Shown: piece by piece, positions 29,167 to 37,995 of the stretch
Layout of the letters: every line of letters starts with the position of its first letter
How positions within the stretch are numbered: position 1 is the stretch's first letter
From: Yersinia mollaretii ATCC 43969
Lineage (GTDB): Bacteria > Pseudomonadota > Gammaproteobacteria > Enterobacterales > Enterobacteriaceae
Length of the DNA: 64,000 nucleotides
Reading direction: 5' to 3'
Assembly: GCF_013282725.1 (NCBI RefSeq)
Contig: NZ_CP054043.1
Location: forward strand, 3,410,001-3,474,000
Program-made: the position numbers and the translations under genes
Notes under the pieces: model-generated
The model's database searches: none
Told to the model about the DNA's origin: nothing
What the model saw: the letters and a program-made list of their open reading frames with translations, nothing else

Positions 29167-29338
29167 AGCGTCCAGTGAATGGTGTAGTGAGTGGGATTAA
29201 TCCGGCTGACAGTTTTACGCGAATCAGCCCCATCGGGCAAGCGGCATATCATGCTGAACGGAAATTCTCAGTTAAATTCATGGGCCTATCCACAGCCCCT
29301 GATGGCTGGTCCATCAGGACCAGTTCGGGGGCATACCT

Positions 29339-31678
29339 TCAGGCGATACGCGCCGAGGCTGGCGGTAACCAGCGCCGGACAGTGACCGGCACGGATTTCG
29401 ACGTCGGCGTATGGGTGCCATCACCAAAACTGGACAGCGGCACCAGCGGGTTGGTTTCAGGATAGTACGCCGCCAGATTGCCACGCGGGATATCATAGCT
29501 GACCAGTTTGAATCCGCTGACTTTACGGGTGATGCCGTCATGCCACAGGGTTTCGATCTCCACCAGATCGCCATCCTCTAAGGCTAACGCCACCAAATCT
29601 TGCGGGTTAATAAACAGTACTTCCCGCTGACCATAAACACCGCGATAGCGATCGTCGAGGCCATAAATCGTTGTGTTGTATTGATCATGTGAACGTAAGG
29701 TCTGCAACACAAAGGGCGCGGCTTCGCCCGACATGGGTGGGAATAGGCTCTCCGGTAGGGCGGAGGCGCAAAACTCCGCTTTGCCACTCGGTGTCGCAAA
29801 CTGCATATCAGCCGCTGCACTCCCCAGATAGAAGCCTCCGGGTTGCTCGCAACGGGCATTGAAATCAGCAAAACCAGGTAAGGTGGCCGCAATATGATCA
29901 CGAATCAGATTGTAATCATCTGCCAATGCCAGCCAATCAAGCGACGGCTTGGCGGTGGGTTGATTACTGACGGTAGCTTGCTGGGCGAAAACGGCATGGG
30001 CGATGCCACAGACAATGGCGGTTTCGGAATGTTGAGTCTCCGCCAGCGGCTTACCCACCCCTTCGGAGGCGTGCACCATGCTGAAAGAGTCTTCGACAGT
30101 AATAAATTGCGAACCACTGGCTTGTATATCGCGCTCAGTGCGGCCCAATGTCGGCAGAATCAGGGCTTCAGCACCGGTTATTAGGTGGCTGCGATTGAGT
30201 TTGGTGCTGATATGCACCGTCAAATCACAATTGCGCAAAGCTTGTGCGGTGCGCTCGGTATCGGGTGCCGCTGCCGCCAGATTGCCGCCAAGGGCAATCA
30301 GCACGCGGACATCCCCGCGCAGCATCGCCTCCAGCGCTTCCACCGTATTATGGCCCGCCGCTTGGGGTGGGGTGAAACCAAAATGATGGCCTAAGCGCTG
30401 GAGCATCGCGGCGGAGGGTTTTTCATCGATGCCCATGGTGCGGTTACCCTGCACATTGCTGTGCCCTCGCACCGGACACAGACCCGCGCCCGGCTTACCT
30501 AACTGACCGAACAGCAGTTGAAGGTTAGCCAGCTCCCGCACTGTGATAACAGAGTGTTTATGCTGTGTAATGCCCATCGCCCATGTCAGGATCACGCGCT
30601 CGGCGTGCTGATAGATATCCGCAGCATGGCGGATTTGCGTTTCGCTCAGGCCCGATTGTTGCGTGATTAGCCCCCATGAGGTGCTATCGACCGCCGCCAG
30701 ATAGCCATCGATCCCCTGAGTGTGCGCCGCAATAAATGCTTGATCGAATAAGCCCGGCTCCCCCAATGCGAGTTGTTGACGATGGTTCTCCAGCAGGGCT
30801 TTCACCATGCCGCGTACCGCCGCCATATCTCCGCCCAGATTGGGTTGGAAATAGGCCGAACTGATTGGCGAGGATTTAGGCGTTAACATCTCAATGGGGT
30901 TTTGCGGATCAGCAAAACGTTCCAATCCGCGCTCGCGTAGGGTATTGAAGCTGACAATCCGCGCTCCGCGATCTTTAGCATGGCGCAAGCTATGCAACAT
31001 GCGCGGGTGATTGGTTCCCGGATTCTGTCCGAACACAAAAATGGCGTCTGCCAGCTCGAAATCTTGCATCCGAATGGTGCCTTTACCGACACCGATACTC
31101 TGTTTAAGCCCGGTGCCACTGGCTTCATGGCACATATTTGAGCAGTCAGGGAAGTTGTTGGTCCCCAACATGCGGCCAAAAAGCTGATAGAGGTAAGAGG
31201 CTTCGTTACTGGCGCGACCCGAGGTATATAGCTCCAACTGATTTGGGCTATCTAACTCATTAATGTGCTTAGCAATCAAGGCGAGGGCGCTCTCCCAACT
31301 GATCGGTTGGTAGCGGTCAGTTTGTGGGTTATAGCGCATCGGGTGGGTAATTCGCCCTTGATACTCAAGGAAATAGTCGCTCTGTTGGCGCAGTGTGCTT
31401 AGGCTGTGGTCGGCAAAAAATTGTGGCTCTACCGCTTTGCGAGTCGCTTCCCAACTGACCGCTTTAGCCCCATTTTCACAAAAGCTAAAGGTGCTGTGGT
31501 TGTCGTCGCCCCAAGCGCAACCGGGGCAGTCAAAGCCTTTCACCTGATTGACGCGCAGCAAGTTCCGGATATTTTTCAGCGCTTGTTTGCTGTCCAGTAC
31601 AAAGCGGGTGGTGGCTTCAAGGGAACCCCAACCACCAGCCGCGCCGGTATAGGGTTTTATGGTCGATTTAAATTTCAT
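29339..31678 (-). CDS. ydeP: YdeP-family molybdopterin oxidoreductase
   Basis: A 779-residue protein of the FdhF/formate dehydrogenase alpha-like family, aligned with E. coli YdeP from GAAGGWGSLE to the end. The FeS or cofactor-related DCPGCAWGDDN is near residue 54; DCSNMCHEASGTGLKQSIGVG and CPVRGHSNVQG bind the bis-MGD cofactor. YdeP is linked to acid resistance in E. coli, but its substrate is unknown. The ATG is only 37 bases from the left end of the big transposon, so the insertion has replaced whatever lay upstream. A CTGATGG / CCATCAG hairpin lies downstream near 29300. Confidence 0.88.
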   Translation of the reverse strand: MKFKSTIKPYTGAAGGWGSLEATTRFVLDSKQALKNIRNLLRVNQVKGFDCPGCAWGDDNHSTFSFCENGAKAVSWEATRKAVEPQFFADHSLSTLRQQSDYFLEYQGRITHPMRYNPQTDRYQPISWESALALIAKHINELDSPNQLELYTSGRASNEASYLYQLFGRMLGTNNFPDCSNMCHEASGTGLKQSIGVGKGTIRMQDFELADAIFVFGQNPGTNHPRMLHSLRHAKDRGARIVSFNTLRERGLERFADPQNPIEMLTPKSSPISSAYFQPNLGGDMAAVRGMVKALLENHRQQLALGEPGLFDQAFIAAHTQGIDGYLAAVDSTSWGLITQQSGLSETQIRHAADIYQHAERVILTWAMGITQHKHSVITVRELANLQLLFGQLGKPGAGLCPVRGHSNVQGNRTMGIDEKPSAAMLQRLGHHFGFTPPQAAGHNTVEALEAMLRGDVRVLIALGGNLAAAAPDTERTAQALRNCDLTVHISTKLNRSHLITGAEALILPTLGRTERDIQASGSQFITVEDSFSMVHASEGVGKPLAETQHSETAIVCGIAHAVFAQQATVSNQPTAKPSLDWLALADDYNLIRDHIAATLPGFADFNARCEQPGGFYLGSAAADMQFATPSGKAEFCASALPESLFPPMSGEAAPFVLQTLRSHDQYNTTIYGLDDRYRGVYGQREVLFINPQDLVALALEDGDLVEIETLWHDGITRKVSGFKLVSYDIPRGNLAAYYPETNPLVPLSSFGDGTHTPTSKSVPVTVRRWLPPASARIA

Positions 31679-31714
31679 GATGGTATGCCGCAGGTGTTTT
31701 TTGTTCTAAGTAGG

Positions 31715-31893
31715 TGTAGCGACCCACATTTATAAATTCACAAACCTGCATTTATCGCGTTTTTCGACCCGAATTATCTGCATCTATTCGGAGTGGAAAA
31801 CCCAGATTAAGTGCAAATGAACCTGCATTTTATGACTTCGACCTACATTCCATTCAGACGAACCCACAATAGCTGTAACTCGAAAGTTTTAGA
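31715..31893 (+). repeat. Left end of the transposon with repeated binding-site-like motifs
   Basis: Contains several direct copies of an ACCTGCATTTAT / CCCACA-type motif (AAACCTGCATTTATC at about 31743, GAACCTGCATTTTATG at about 31828, GACCTACATTCC at about 31847, GAACCCACAATA near the inner limit). The same series in the same order is found inverted at the right end, as expected for multiple transposase binding sites. Bases 31894-31985 hold nothing recognisable. Confidence 0.82.
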
Positions 31894-31985
31894 CGGCATA
31901 GGGACTCCAAGGTTCGTACTCGATATGGGACAAGCCAAAAAATAAATAGCCTCAGTGGCCGAATACGTTGGTAGTGAGTTTATGC

Positions 31986-32501
31986 CTAGACATTATTAAT
32001 ACGCCGTGCCTGCTCATATCGTGCCCCCCAATACTTATTATCGAGTTTTGATATGGTGACGCCCACGCTGCTGGATGCATGAACAAACTTGCCTTCACCG
32101 ATGTAAACACCCACGTGTCGTGTTTGTCGTGAGGTCTTGAAAAAAACCAGATCGCCTGTATCTATAGCTTCTCTAGTGATCCGAGAGCCTTGTTTCATTT
32201 GTTCCTGGGAGCTTCTTGGCAAACTCAGGGAAAACTCATCTTCAAAAACGCGCTGCATGTAAGCAGAACAATCAATACCTTTACGTGTGTTCCCGCCGAG
32301 CTTGTAACTGACGCCTTCCCACTTGTCATAATGGGTCAGGATTTTTTTGAGTTTTTGCGTCTCATTGTGCCCAGTAGCGGAGCGGGTTGAGGCTTGCAGA
32401 GTAGATGATGAATTAACAACATTCTGATGAGTGCTCGCTGAAGCAGAAAATGCATACAAAGAGGTAATCGCAATCATAACGGGGATTATAGTCTTAAACA
32501 T
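31986..32501 (-). CDS. Exported NlpC/P60-family endopeptidase
   Basis: A 171-residue secreted or periplasmic cell-wall hydrolase of the NlpC/P60 class. The signal peptide is residues 1-22 (MFKTIIPVMIAITSLYAFSA). The catalytic Cys is in RKGIDCSAYMQRVF, the His in TRHVGVYIGEGKFVHA, with GDLVFFKT between them. Such enzymes cut D-glutamyl-diaminopimelate bonds or peptide cross-links in peptidoglycan. I start at ATG 32501 because a signal peptide begins there; the in-frame ATG at 32585 would add 28 polar residues. It lies alone next to the transposon's left end, transcribed outward, with the fimbrial operon behind it. Confidence 0.88.
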   Translation of the reverse strand: MFKTIIPVMIAITSLYAFSASASTHQNVVNSSSTLQASTRSATGHNETQKLKKILTHYDKWEGVSYKLGGNTRKGIDCSAYMQRVFEDEFSLSLPRSSQEQMKQGSRITREAIDTGDLVFFKTSRQTRHVGVYIGEGKFVHASSSVGVTISKLDNKYWGARYEQARRINNV

Positions 32502-33820
32502 AGGGGTATCTGAAATATGAGGTGAATGGCTTTCCTTGGTTAACGCATTGACTAAAATCCTTCTGGAGAGCGGCATTCTACACATTAAAGCTCATAAAAG
32601 AAGCACTAATGGTACATTTAATGAGCTAATTTGTGGTGCAAAAGTCTGACTTTTGCTGTAACTCGTTAATGAATATATAAACTTCAGACAATTATTAATT
32701 TTGACATTGTTATAAATACCTACATCATCAAATGGTATTAAATACTTATTAAACCTGTGTGAATGTGTTGCATTTCCATTTGTAAGTAGTGGTATTTATA
32801 TGTTTCATATCATTCAAGTCCCCGCTCACATTTTATATTCTGCCCTTTGTCACTCATTATCTATATCATTTGATTTTATGCTATGGATGATAATAATTAT
32901 CATCTATATGTCATTTATTTAGAAATCAAGGATAGTTTCGCTAGGTTTTAATTTTTATATTTTTATATTTTTAAGTTTTTTATTTCATGCATTTCATGTT
33001 TTTAAGTTTAATAAATCAAGTGAGTAAGTGAGCTTAGTGATTCAGCAAGGTTTTCCCTCAGTACTTGACCTTTAAATGTTCCTTAATCGTTATTAAAACG
33101 CTTGAATTTTAATTTATTAATTAAAAAACAATGCATTAGATTTTATTCACTGAAAAAAAAGCTGGCTAATTATAGTGTCCTCGCCCTGGAATGGCTCAAT
33201 ATATAATCATATTCCTACAATTGCGTAGGAATTTTATTTTTAATTATCAGGCTTAATTACCGGAATAATAAGATTATTTTCATTGATGTGATGAAATGGA
33301 TTATTTTATTCTTTAAATTAAAAACATAATAATCTACTAAAATGATCTAAATCAATATTAACGGTTGTCTTTTTATACGCGTACGATATAAAAAACATTG
33401 CTACACATCAATAACGGAATATAATACTGGTAATTTACCTTGATTGCAGACCATTGATCTGTGATATTGGTGTTTACTAGATGAATTGAACGCGTATACT
33501 TCAATCCATAGCAAGAGAGTACAGCGATAAGGACATTTCAAGTTTCTAAAATGCTTTATATACAGTACGGACATTGTGAATATTAGAAACGCGCTTTACT
33601 CCTACTATTAAAAGATATTTAAAGTATCGTTTTCGCTACCAAGCACACACATTGAGTTTCGACATTTATTGGATTGTTAAAAGAACTCATCAACTGGTCT
33701 TATTGTCCAGCAGCGATAAATAAATATCTAATGGATTCTTGTGGAATAACCACAATCGAATTAACACACAACAGTACCGAGTTATTTAACTCATACATCT
33801 ATTACTAATTGGAAATTTAA
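32502..33820. other. 1.3 kb AT-rich non-coding region ahead of the fimbrial operon
   Basis: No ORF of useful length on either strand. The base composition is strikingly AT-rich, with TAAT/TTTA runs, consistent with H-NS silencing of a horizontally acquired fimbrial operon. It contains a terminator-like hairpin at 33211-33241 and must hold the promoters of the NlpC/P60 gene and of the pilin gene. ACGCGTAC (33377) and ACGCGTAT (33489) occur about 110 bases apart. I saw no inverted pair suggesting an invertible switch. Confidence 0.6.
33211..33241 (+). terminator. Terminator-like hairpin inside the fimbrial leader region
   Basis: ATTCCTAC / GTAGGAAT stem with a six-base loop followed by TTTATTTTT. 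It has no annotated gene upstream on this strand, so it may end a small RNA or attenuate a long leader of the fimbrial operon. Confidence 0.55.
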
Positions 33821-34363
33821 ATGAAAAAGTTAGCTATTATTGCCTCAATCGTTGCTGCATTCGCGGGTGTTAACGCTGCTCAAGCCGCTTCTACCGGTAC
33901 CATCACTTTTAACGGTGAACTGACAGCATCTACTTGTGACGTATCCGTCGATGGTCAGGGTGCAGATGCAACAGTAGTACTGCCGACAGTAGGTACTAAC
34001 CAACTGACTTCTGCTAACCAGGTTGCAGGCAGCACCGGCTTTAGCATGGCACTGAGCAACTGTGCTGGCACCCTGAAAACAGTTTCTGCTTTCTTCGAAG
34101 CGGGTCCAAGTGTCGATGTGGTTACCGGCCACCTGAAAAATGTAAGCGGTACTGCCGGTCAGGTTAGTCTGGAACTGCTGGATGCGTCTAACGCCATGAC
34201 ACCAATTAAAGCTGGTAACAGCAACCAGACGACCAGCACGACTTATATTGATGCTGCTACGGGTTCTGCTTCACTGCCGTATGCAGTCCAATATTATGCT
34301 GATGGCACAACCACTGCCGGTACTGTTGTCAGCAACGTGGTTTACTCTATTCAATACAAATAA
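33821..34363 (+). CDS. Major fimbrial subunit (type 1-like pilin)
   Basis: A 180-residue pilin of the chaperone-usher pathway. The signal peptide is residues 1-22 (MKKLAIIASIVAAFAGVNAAQA). The mature N-terminus STGTITFNGELTASTCDV is the donor strand, followed by the first of the two disulfide cysteines; the second is in ALSNCAGT. The penultimate tyrosine pattern VVYSIQYK at the C-terminus is the chaperone-recognition strand. It is the first gene of the operon and is followed by a strong hairpin, which would give it the highest expression. Confidence 0.93.
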   Translation: MKKLAIIASIVAAFAGVNAAQAASTGTITFNGELTASTCDVSVDGQGADATVVLPTVGTNQLTSANQVAGSTGFSMALSNCAGTLKTVSAFFEAGPSVDVVTGHLKNVSGTAGQVSLELLDASNAMTPIKAGNSNQTTSTTYIDAATGSASLPYAVQYYADGTTTAGTVVSNVVYSIQYK

Positions 34364-34388
34364 GTATTAACGAGTAACACAGAAATAT

Positions 34389-34413
34389 AAAAGGGCAGAT
34401 ATCTGCCCTTTTT
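34389..34413 (+). terminator. Intra-operon terminator after the pilin gene
   Basis: AAGGGCAGAT / ATCTGCCCTT is a perfect 20-base palindrome with a T-run, between pilin and chaperone. Such partial terminators set the excess of pilin over chaperone and usher in fimbrial operons. Confidence 0.88.
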
Positions 34414-34468
34414 GACGATAAGCACTAAAATTAAAGCATGCACACATTCATTAAGTGTCGAGGTTGTT

Positions 34469-35188
34469 ATGAACAGCACTAACCGTCTTTTATTAACTGT
34501 CTTCTCAGCCTTGTTCTTGATTCTATTTGTCGGACGCGCTGTTCAGGCCAGTGTGGTTATTACCGGCACCCGGGTAATTTATCCGGAAAAACAAAAGGAA
34601 GTGACGGTAAAGGTGAATAACACAGGCACCGGCCCGGTGGTATTACAAAGCTGGATTGACAACGGGGATGTGAATGCCCGCCCGGAAACGCTAAAAGTGC
34701 CTTTTGTACTGACACCCCCGATTAACCGGGTTGAGCCGAATAAAAGCCAGACACTGCGCATCAGTTATACCGGTGCGGCTTTACCAAAAGATAAAGAATC
34801 TGTTTTTTGGTTAAATGTCTTAGAGATACCGGCTAAAGCGGATGCGGGTAGCAGCCAGAACTATTTACAGATGGCCTACCGTTCCCGTATTAAATTGTTC
34901 TTCCGTCCTACCGGTTTGGTCGGTAATCCCAATGATGCCGCACAATCTTTAGTCTGGACCAACGTCCCTGGCGGACTTAAAGCCACCAATCCGACACCGT
35001 TTCATGTTTCGTTGGTCACGGTGGGAATAACGGGCAGTAAAACAGCGCCGGTTGAAGGCCAAATGATTAGCCCTAATAATTCGCTGACCTTTTCGTTACC
35101 GGGAAATACCGCTGGGAATAGCGTTGATTTTGAATTTATTAATGATTATGGCGCACTTAATAAACTGAGTCAGCCCATTAAACCTTAA
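34469..35188 (+). CDS. Periplasmic fimbrial chaperone (PapD-like)
   Basis: A 239-residue periplasmic chaperone with two immunoglobulin-like domains that folds pilins by donor-strand complementation. The signal peptide is residues 1-27. The family signature is the segment with SVVITGTRVIYPEKQKEVTV, then PINRVEPNKSQTLRISY and ESVFWLNVLEIP, which holds the edge strand; a conserved Lys/Arg pair (SRIKLFFRP) anchors the pilin C-terminus. The F1-G1 loop is short, as in chaperones serving rod-like fimbriae. ATG at 34469 follows GAGG; the in-frame ATG at 34412 is inside the terminator and rejected. Confidence 0.93.
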   Translation: MNSTNRLLLTVFSALFLILFVGRAVQASVVITGTRVIYPEKQKEVTVKVNNTGTGPVVLQSWIDNGDVNARPETLKVPFVLTPPINRVEPNKSQTLRISYTGAALPKDKESVFWLNVLEIPAKADAGSSQNYLQMAYRSRIKLFFRPTGLVGNPNDAAQSLVWTNVPGGLKATNPTPFHVSLVTVGITGSKTAPVEGQMISPNNSLTFSLPGNTAGNSVDFEFINDYGALNKLSQPIKP

Positions 35189-35285
35189 TTTAATTTATAT
35201 ACAGCAGTCATACATAGCGTCCGCTGATGACCACATTTATTTCGTGGGGGCGGAATACGTCTGTACACTACGGAATAATTGAATA

Positions 35286-37895
35286 ATGAAACACCCTGCA
35301 ATCACATTCTCTGCAGAATTGTCTGCCCGTAGTGGTCGTTTAACGCCCGTGGCGGCTGCCCTTATTGCTGCTTTTTTATCGCCGGCTGTTTTGGCTGTTG
35401 AGAGCGTTGAGGCCAACGCATCCCCTCAGACTGGCCATTCCCAGTCGGCCGAGTTTGACAGTATCTTTCTCAATACCGAACACGGTGGTTCCGGCATTGA
35501 TTTAAGCCGCTTCTCGAAAGGGGGCAGCGTGTTACCCGGCACTTACCGGGCTGACATTTATTTAAACAATACCCTGATTGGCAATGAGAATGTGGAATTT
35601 AAGGCCCGCGACGATAAAAGTGTCCATGCCTGCTTATCCTCATCGGTCATTGCCAGTCTTAATCTCAAGACAGAAGCATTGCCGCCTGAATCACTGGCCC
35701 CCCTGAAAAAAGAGGACGGCTGTGTTGATCTGGAGTCATTACTCCCCGATGCCCAGGCGGTCTTTGACAGTGGCGAACAGCGGCTGGATATTACTATTCC
35801 ACAAGCGCTGTTACTCCGTACCGCCCGTGGCACCGTCAATCCGGCTTTGTGGGACAGCGGCGTGACATCAGGGATGTTGGGCTATTCACTCAATGGCTAC
35901 AGCTCCTCCGCCAACGGACAGACATTTAACTCGGCTTTTGCCGGGATTAACACCGGGGTAAACCTCGGCTCATGGTATTTCCGTCATAACGGCTCGTATA
36001 ACTGGCAAGAAGACGGTGACAGCAAATACACCAGTATTAACAGTTATGTGCAGCGGGATGTCCCGGCTGCGCTAGGCCGGGTGTTGCTGGGACAATCCAA
36101 TACCACCGGGCAGTTATTCGATACCGTGCCTTTCACTGGGGCACAATTCAGCACCGATGACCGCATGTTGCCAGAGTCCCTGCGTGGCTATGCGCCGGAA
36201 GTGCGCGGGATTGCCCGCACCAATGCGCTGGTGACCGTGCGCCAGAGTGGTCAGGTATTGTATGAAACCACGGTTTCGCCGGGCGAATTTATCATTGATG
36301 ACCTCTATCCGACCGGTTACGGCGGCAATCTGGATGTCACGGTGCGTGAAGCCGACGGCAGCACACAGAATTTCCAGGTGCCGTTTGCGGCAGTGGCGCA
36401 ATTGCTGCGCCCCGGTTCGCAGCGCTACAGCCTGACGGTGGGTAAAGTGCGCAATGATTCGCTCTCCTTTACCCCAGGTCTTTATCAGGGAACCTATCAG
36501 CGTGGTCTGAATAACAGCATTACCGGTTATACCGGGGCGCAGGCCAGTGAAGACTACTATGCCGTGCAGGTCGGGACTGCGTTCAGTACCCCGATTGGGG
36601 CGGTGGCGGTCGACGTGACCCAGGCCAATACCCGCCTGCGTAACGGCAATGAAAGTGGCCAGAGCTATCAGGTCAGTTACAGCAAGGTGATTGCTGAAAC
36701 CAACAGTAACCTGAGTGTGGCGGCGCACCGCTTTTCGACTCAGGGCTATCTCGATTTCGCCACGGCGATGCAAACCCTTGATGCCGAACGTCAGGGCTAT
36801 GACGCCAACAGTATCTACCGGGCAAAAAACCGCTTAACCGTGACCGCCAATCAGGGGTTACCGGACGGCTGGGGCCAGATGTATATCAGTGGTTCTTTGC
36901 AGGATTACTGGAATAAAGGTGGCAGTGACCAGCAGTATCAGGTGGGTTACAGCAACAACTATAAAAGCATGACCTACGGCGTCAGCGTGAACCGCAGCCG
37001 CTCCGGGTTTGGCGAGATGCAAAATACTTATCTGGTCAGTATGAGTTTCCCGTTGGGGCGTAATGACCAGCAGAACGTGCCGCAAATGCGACTGGAAATG
37101 AACCGCAATGGTCAGGGCAACTGGGGCGAACAGGCATCGGTTTCAGGCAGTGCCGGCGAGCAAAGCCAGTTCAGTTATGGGGCAACCGCCATGAACAGCA
37201 ACGGCGGCTCGGGGGCCAGTGGCAGTGTCAATGGTCAGTACCGCGGTTCTAAAGCCACCAGTATGGCGTCTTACGGTGGCGGTCGCGACTATCAGAGTGG
37301 CTCGGTCGGCATTTCAGGCAGCATGATTGCCCACCCCGGCGGCGTGACATTAACGCCGTACAGCAGTGAGACCTTTGCGGTGGTGGAAGCGAAGGGCGCT
37401 GAAGGGGCCGAAGTGTCCGGTTACTCCGGCGTGAAAATTGATTCACGGGGTTATGCCGTGGTGCCGTATCTGAGTGCCTATCAGATGAATGAGATAACCA
37501 TCGATCCGAAGGGGACCTCTTATGACGTGGAGCTGGAATCCACCAGTCAGAAAGTGGCGCCGAATGCCGGTGCGGTGGTGATGGTGAAATATAAAAGTAC
37601 CAAGGGCTATCCAATATTGGTCAATGCCACCCAGTCAGATGGCGAGCCGGTGCCGTTTGGCGCACAAGTGTTAGACACCAAAGGTCAGGTAGTGGGTTCT
37701 GTCGGTCAGGGTGGTCAGATTTATGCGCGGGTGAGCGAGGAGCGTGGCCGTTTGCAAGTCAGTTGGGGTGAAGGTACCGGCCAGCAATGTTACCTGAACT
37801 ATATTCTGCCGCCGCAATTAGCCAACGGTAAAGCCAGCGCGATGATGCGGTTTACCTCGACCTGTGTGCCTCAGGAGCAATCACTTCGTGAATAA
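35286..37895 (+). CDS. Outer-membrane fimbrial usher (FimD/PapC-like)
   Basis: An 869-residue usher forming the outer-membrane pore through which pilins are assembled. After a long signal region (about residues 1-38) comes the N-terminal chaperone-binding domain (FDSIFLNTEHGGSGIDLSRF). The 24-strand barrel follows, with a plug (PEVRGIARTNALVTVRQSGQ, then VLYETTVSPGEFIIDDLYPTG). The two C-terminal domains include GSVGQGGQIYARVSEERGRL and end with the paired cysteines GQQCYLNY and TSTCVP. The length is normal for the family. The gene is richer in GC than the leader region in front of the operon. Confidence 0.95.
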   Translation: MKHPAITFSAELSARSGRLTPVAAALIAAFLSPAVLAVESVEANASPQTGHSQSAEFDSIFLNTEHGGSGIDLSRFSKGGSVLPGTYRADIYLNNTLIGNENVEFKARDDKSVHACLSSSVIASLNLKTEALPPESLAPLKKEDGCVDLESLLPDAQAVFDSGEQRLDITIPQALLLRTARGTVNPALWDSGVTSGMLGYSLNGYSSSANGQTFNSAFAGINTGVNLGSWYFRHNGSYNWQEDGDSKYTSINSYVQRDVPAALGRVLLGQSNTTGQLFDTVPFTGAQFSTDDRMLPESLRGYAPEVRGIARTNALVTVRQSGQVLYETTVSPGEFIIDDLYPTGYGGNLDVTVREADGSTQNFQVPFAAVAQLLRPGSQRYSLTVGKVRNDSLSFTPGLYQGTYQRGLNNSITGYTGAQASEDYYAVQVGTAFSTPIGAVAVDVTQANTRLRNGNESGQSYQVSYSKVIAETNSNLSVAAHRFSTQGYLDFATAMQTLDAERQGYDANSIYRAKNRLTVTANQGLPDGWGQMYISGSLQDYWNKGGSDQQYQVGYSNNYKSMTYGVSVNRSRSGFGEMQNTYLVSMSFPLGRNDQQNVPQMRLEMNRNGQGNWGEQASVSGSAGEQSQFSYGATAMNSNGGSGASGSVNGQYRGSKATSMASYGGGRDYQSGSVGISGSMIAHPGGVTLTPYSSETFAVVEAKGAEGAEVSGYSGVKIDSRGYAVVPYLSAYQMNEITIDPKGTSYDVELESTSQKVAPNAGAVVMVKYKSTKGYPILVNATQSDGEPVPFGAQVLDTKGQVVGSVGQGGQIYARVSEERGRLQVSWGEGTGQQCYLNYILPPQLANGKASAMMRFTSTCVPQEQSLRE

Positions 37896-37995
37896 AGGCT
37901 TCGATATGACGTATTTTTTCCGCGGAAAAGACGATAACGCTGCAGGAAGGCACTAACCCAATGCTGTTTACTGCCAGAAAAAGAGGCAATGATGT

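Noticed and set aside
29290..29330. Terminator after ydeP
   Set aside because: The CTGATGG / CCATCAG hairpin is clear, but no T-run follows on the minus strand, so it is mentioned only under ydeP.
32502..33820. A fim-type invertible promoter element in the fimbrial leader
   Set aside because: I looked for flanking short inverted repeats and a recombinase gene and found neither in this region; only AT-rich sequence and one hairpin are visible.
34412..34468. Upstream in-frame start of the fimbrial chaperone
   Set aside because: It would begin inside the terminator after the pilin gene and put a polar stretch before a good signal peptide; ATG at 34469 has its own GAGG.
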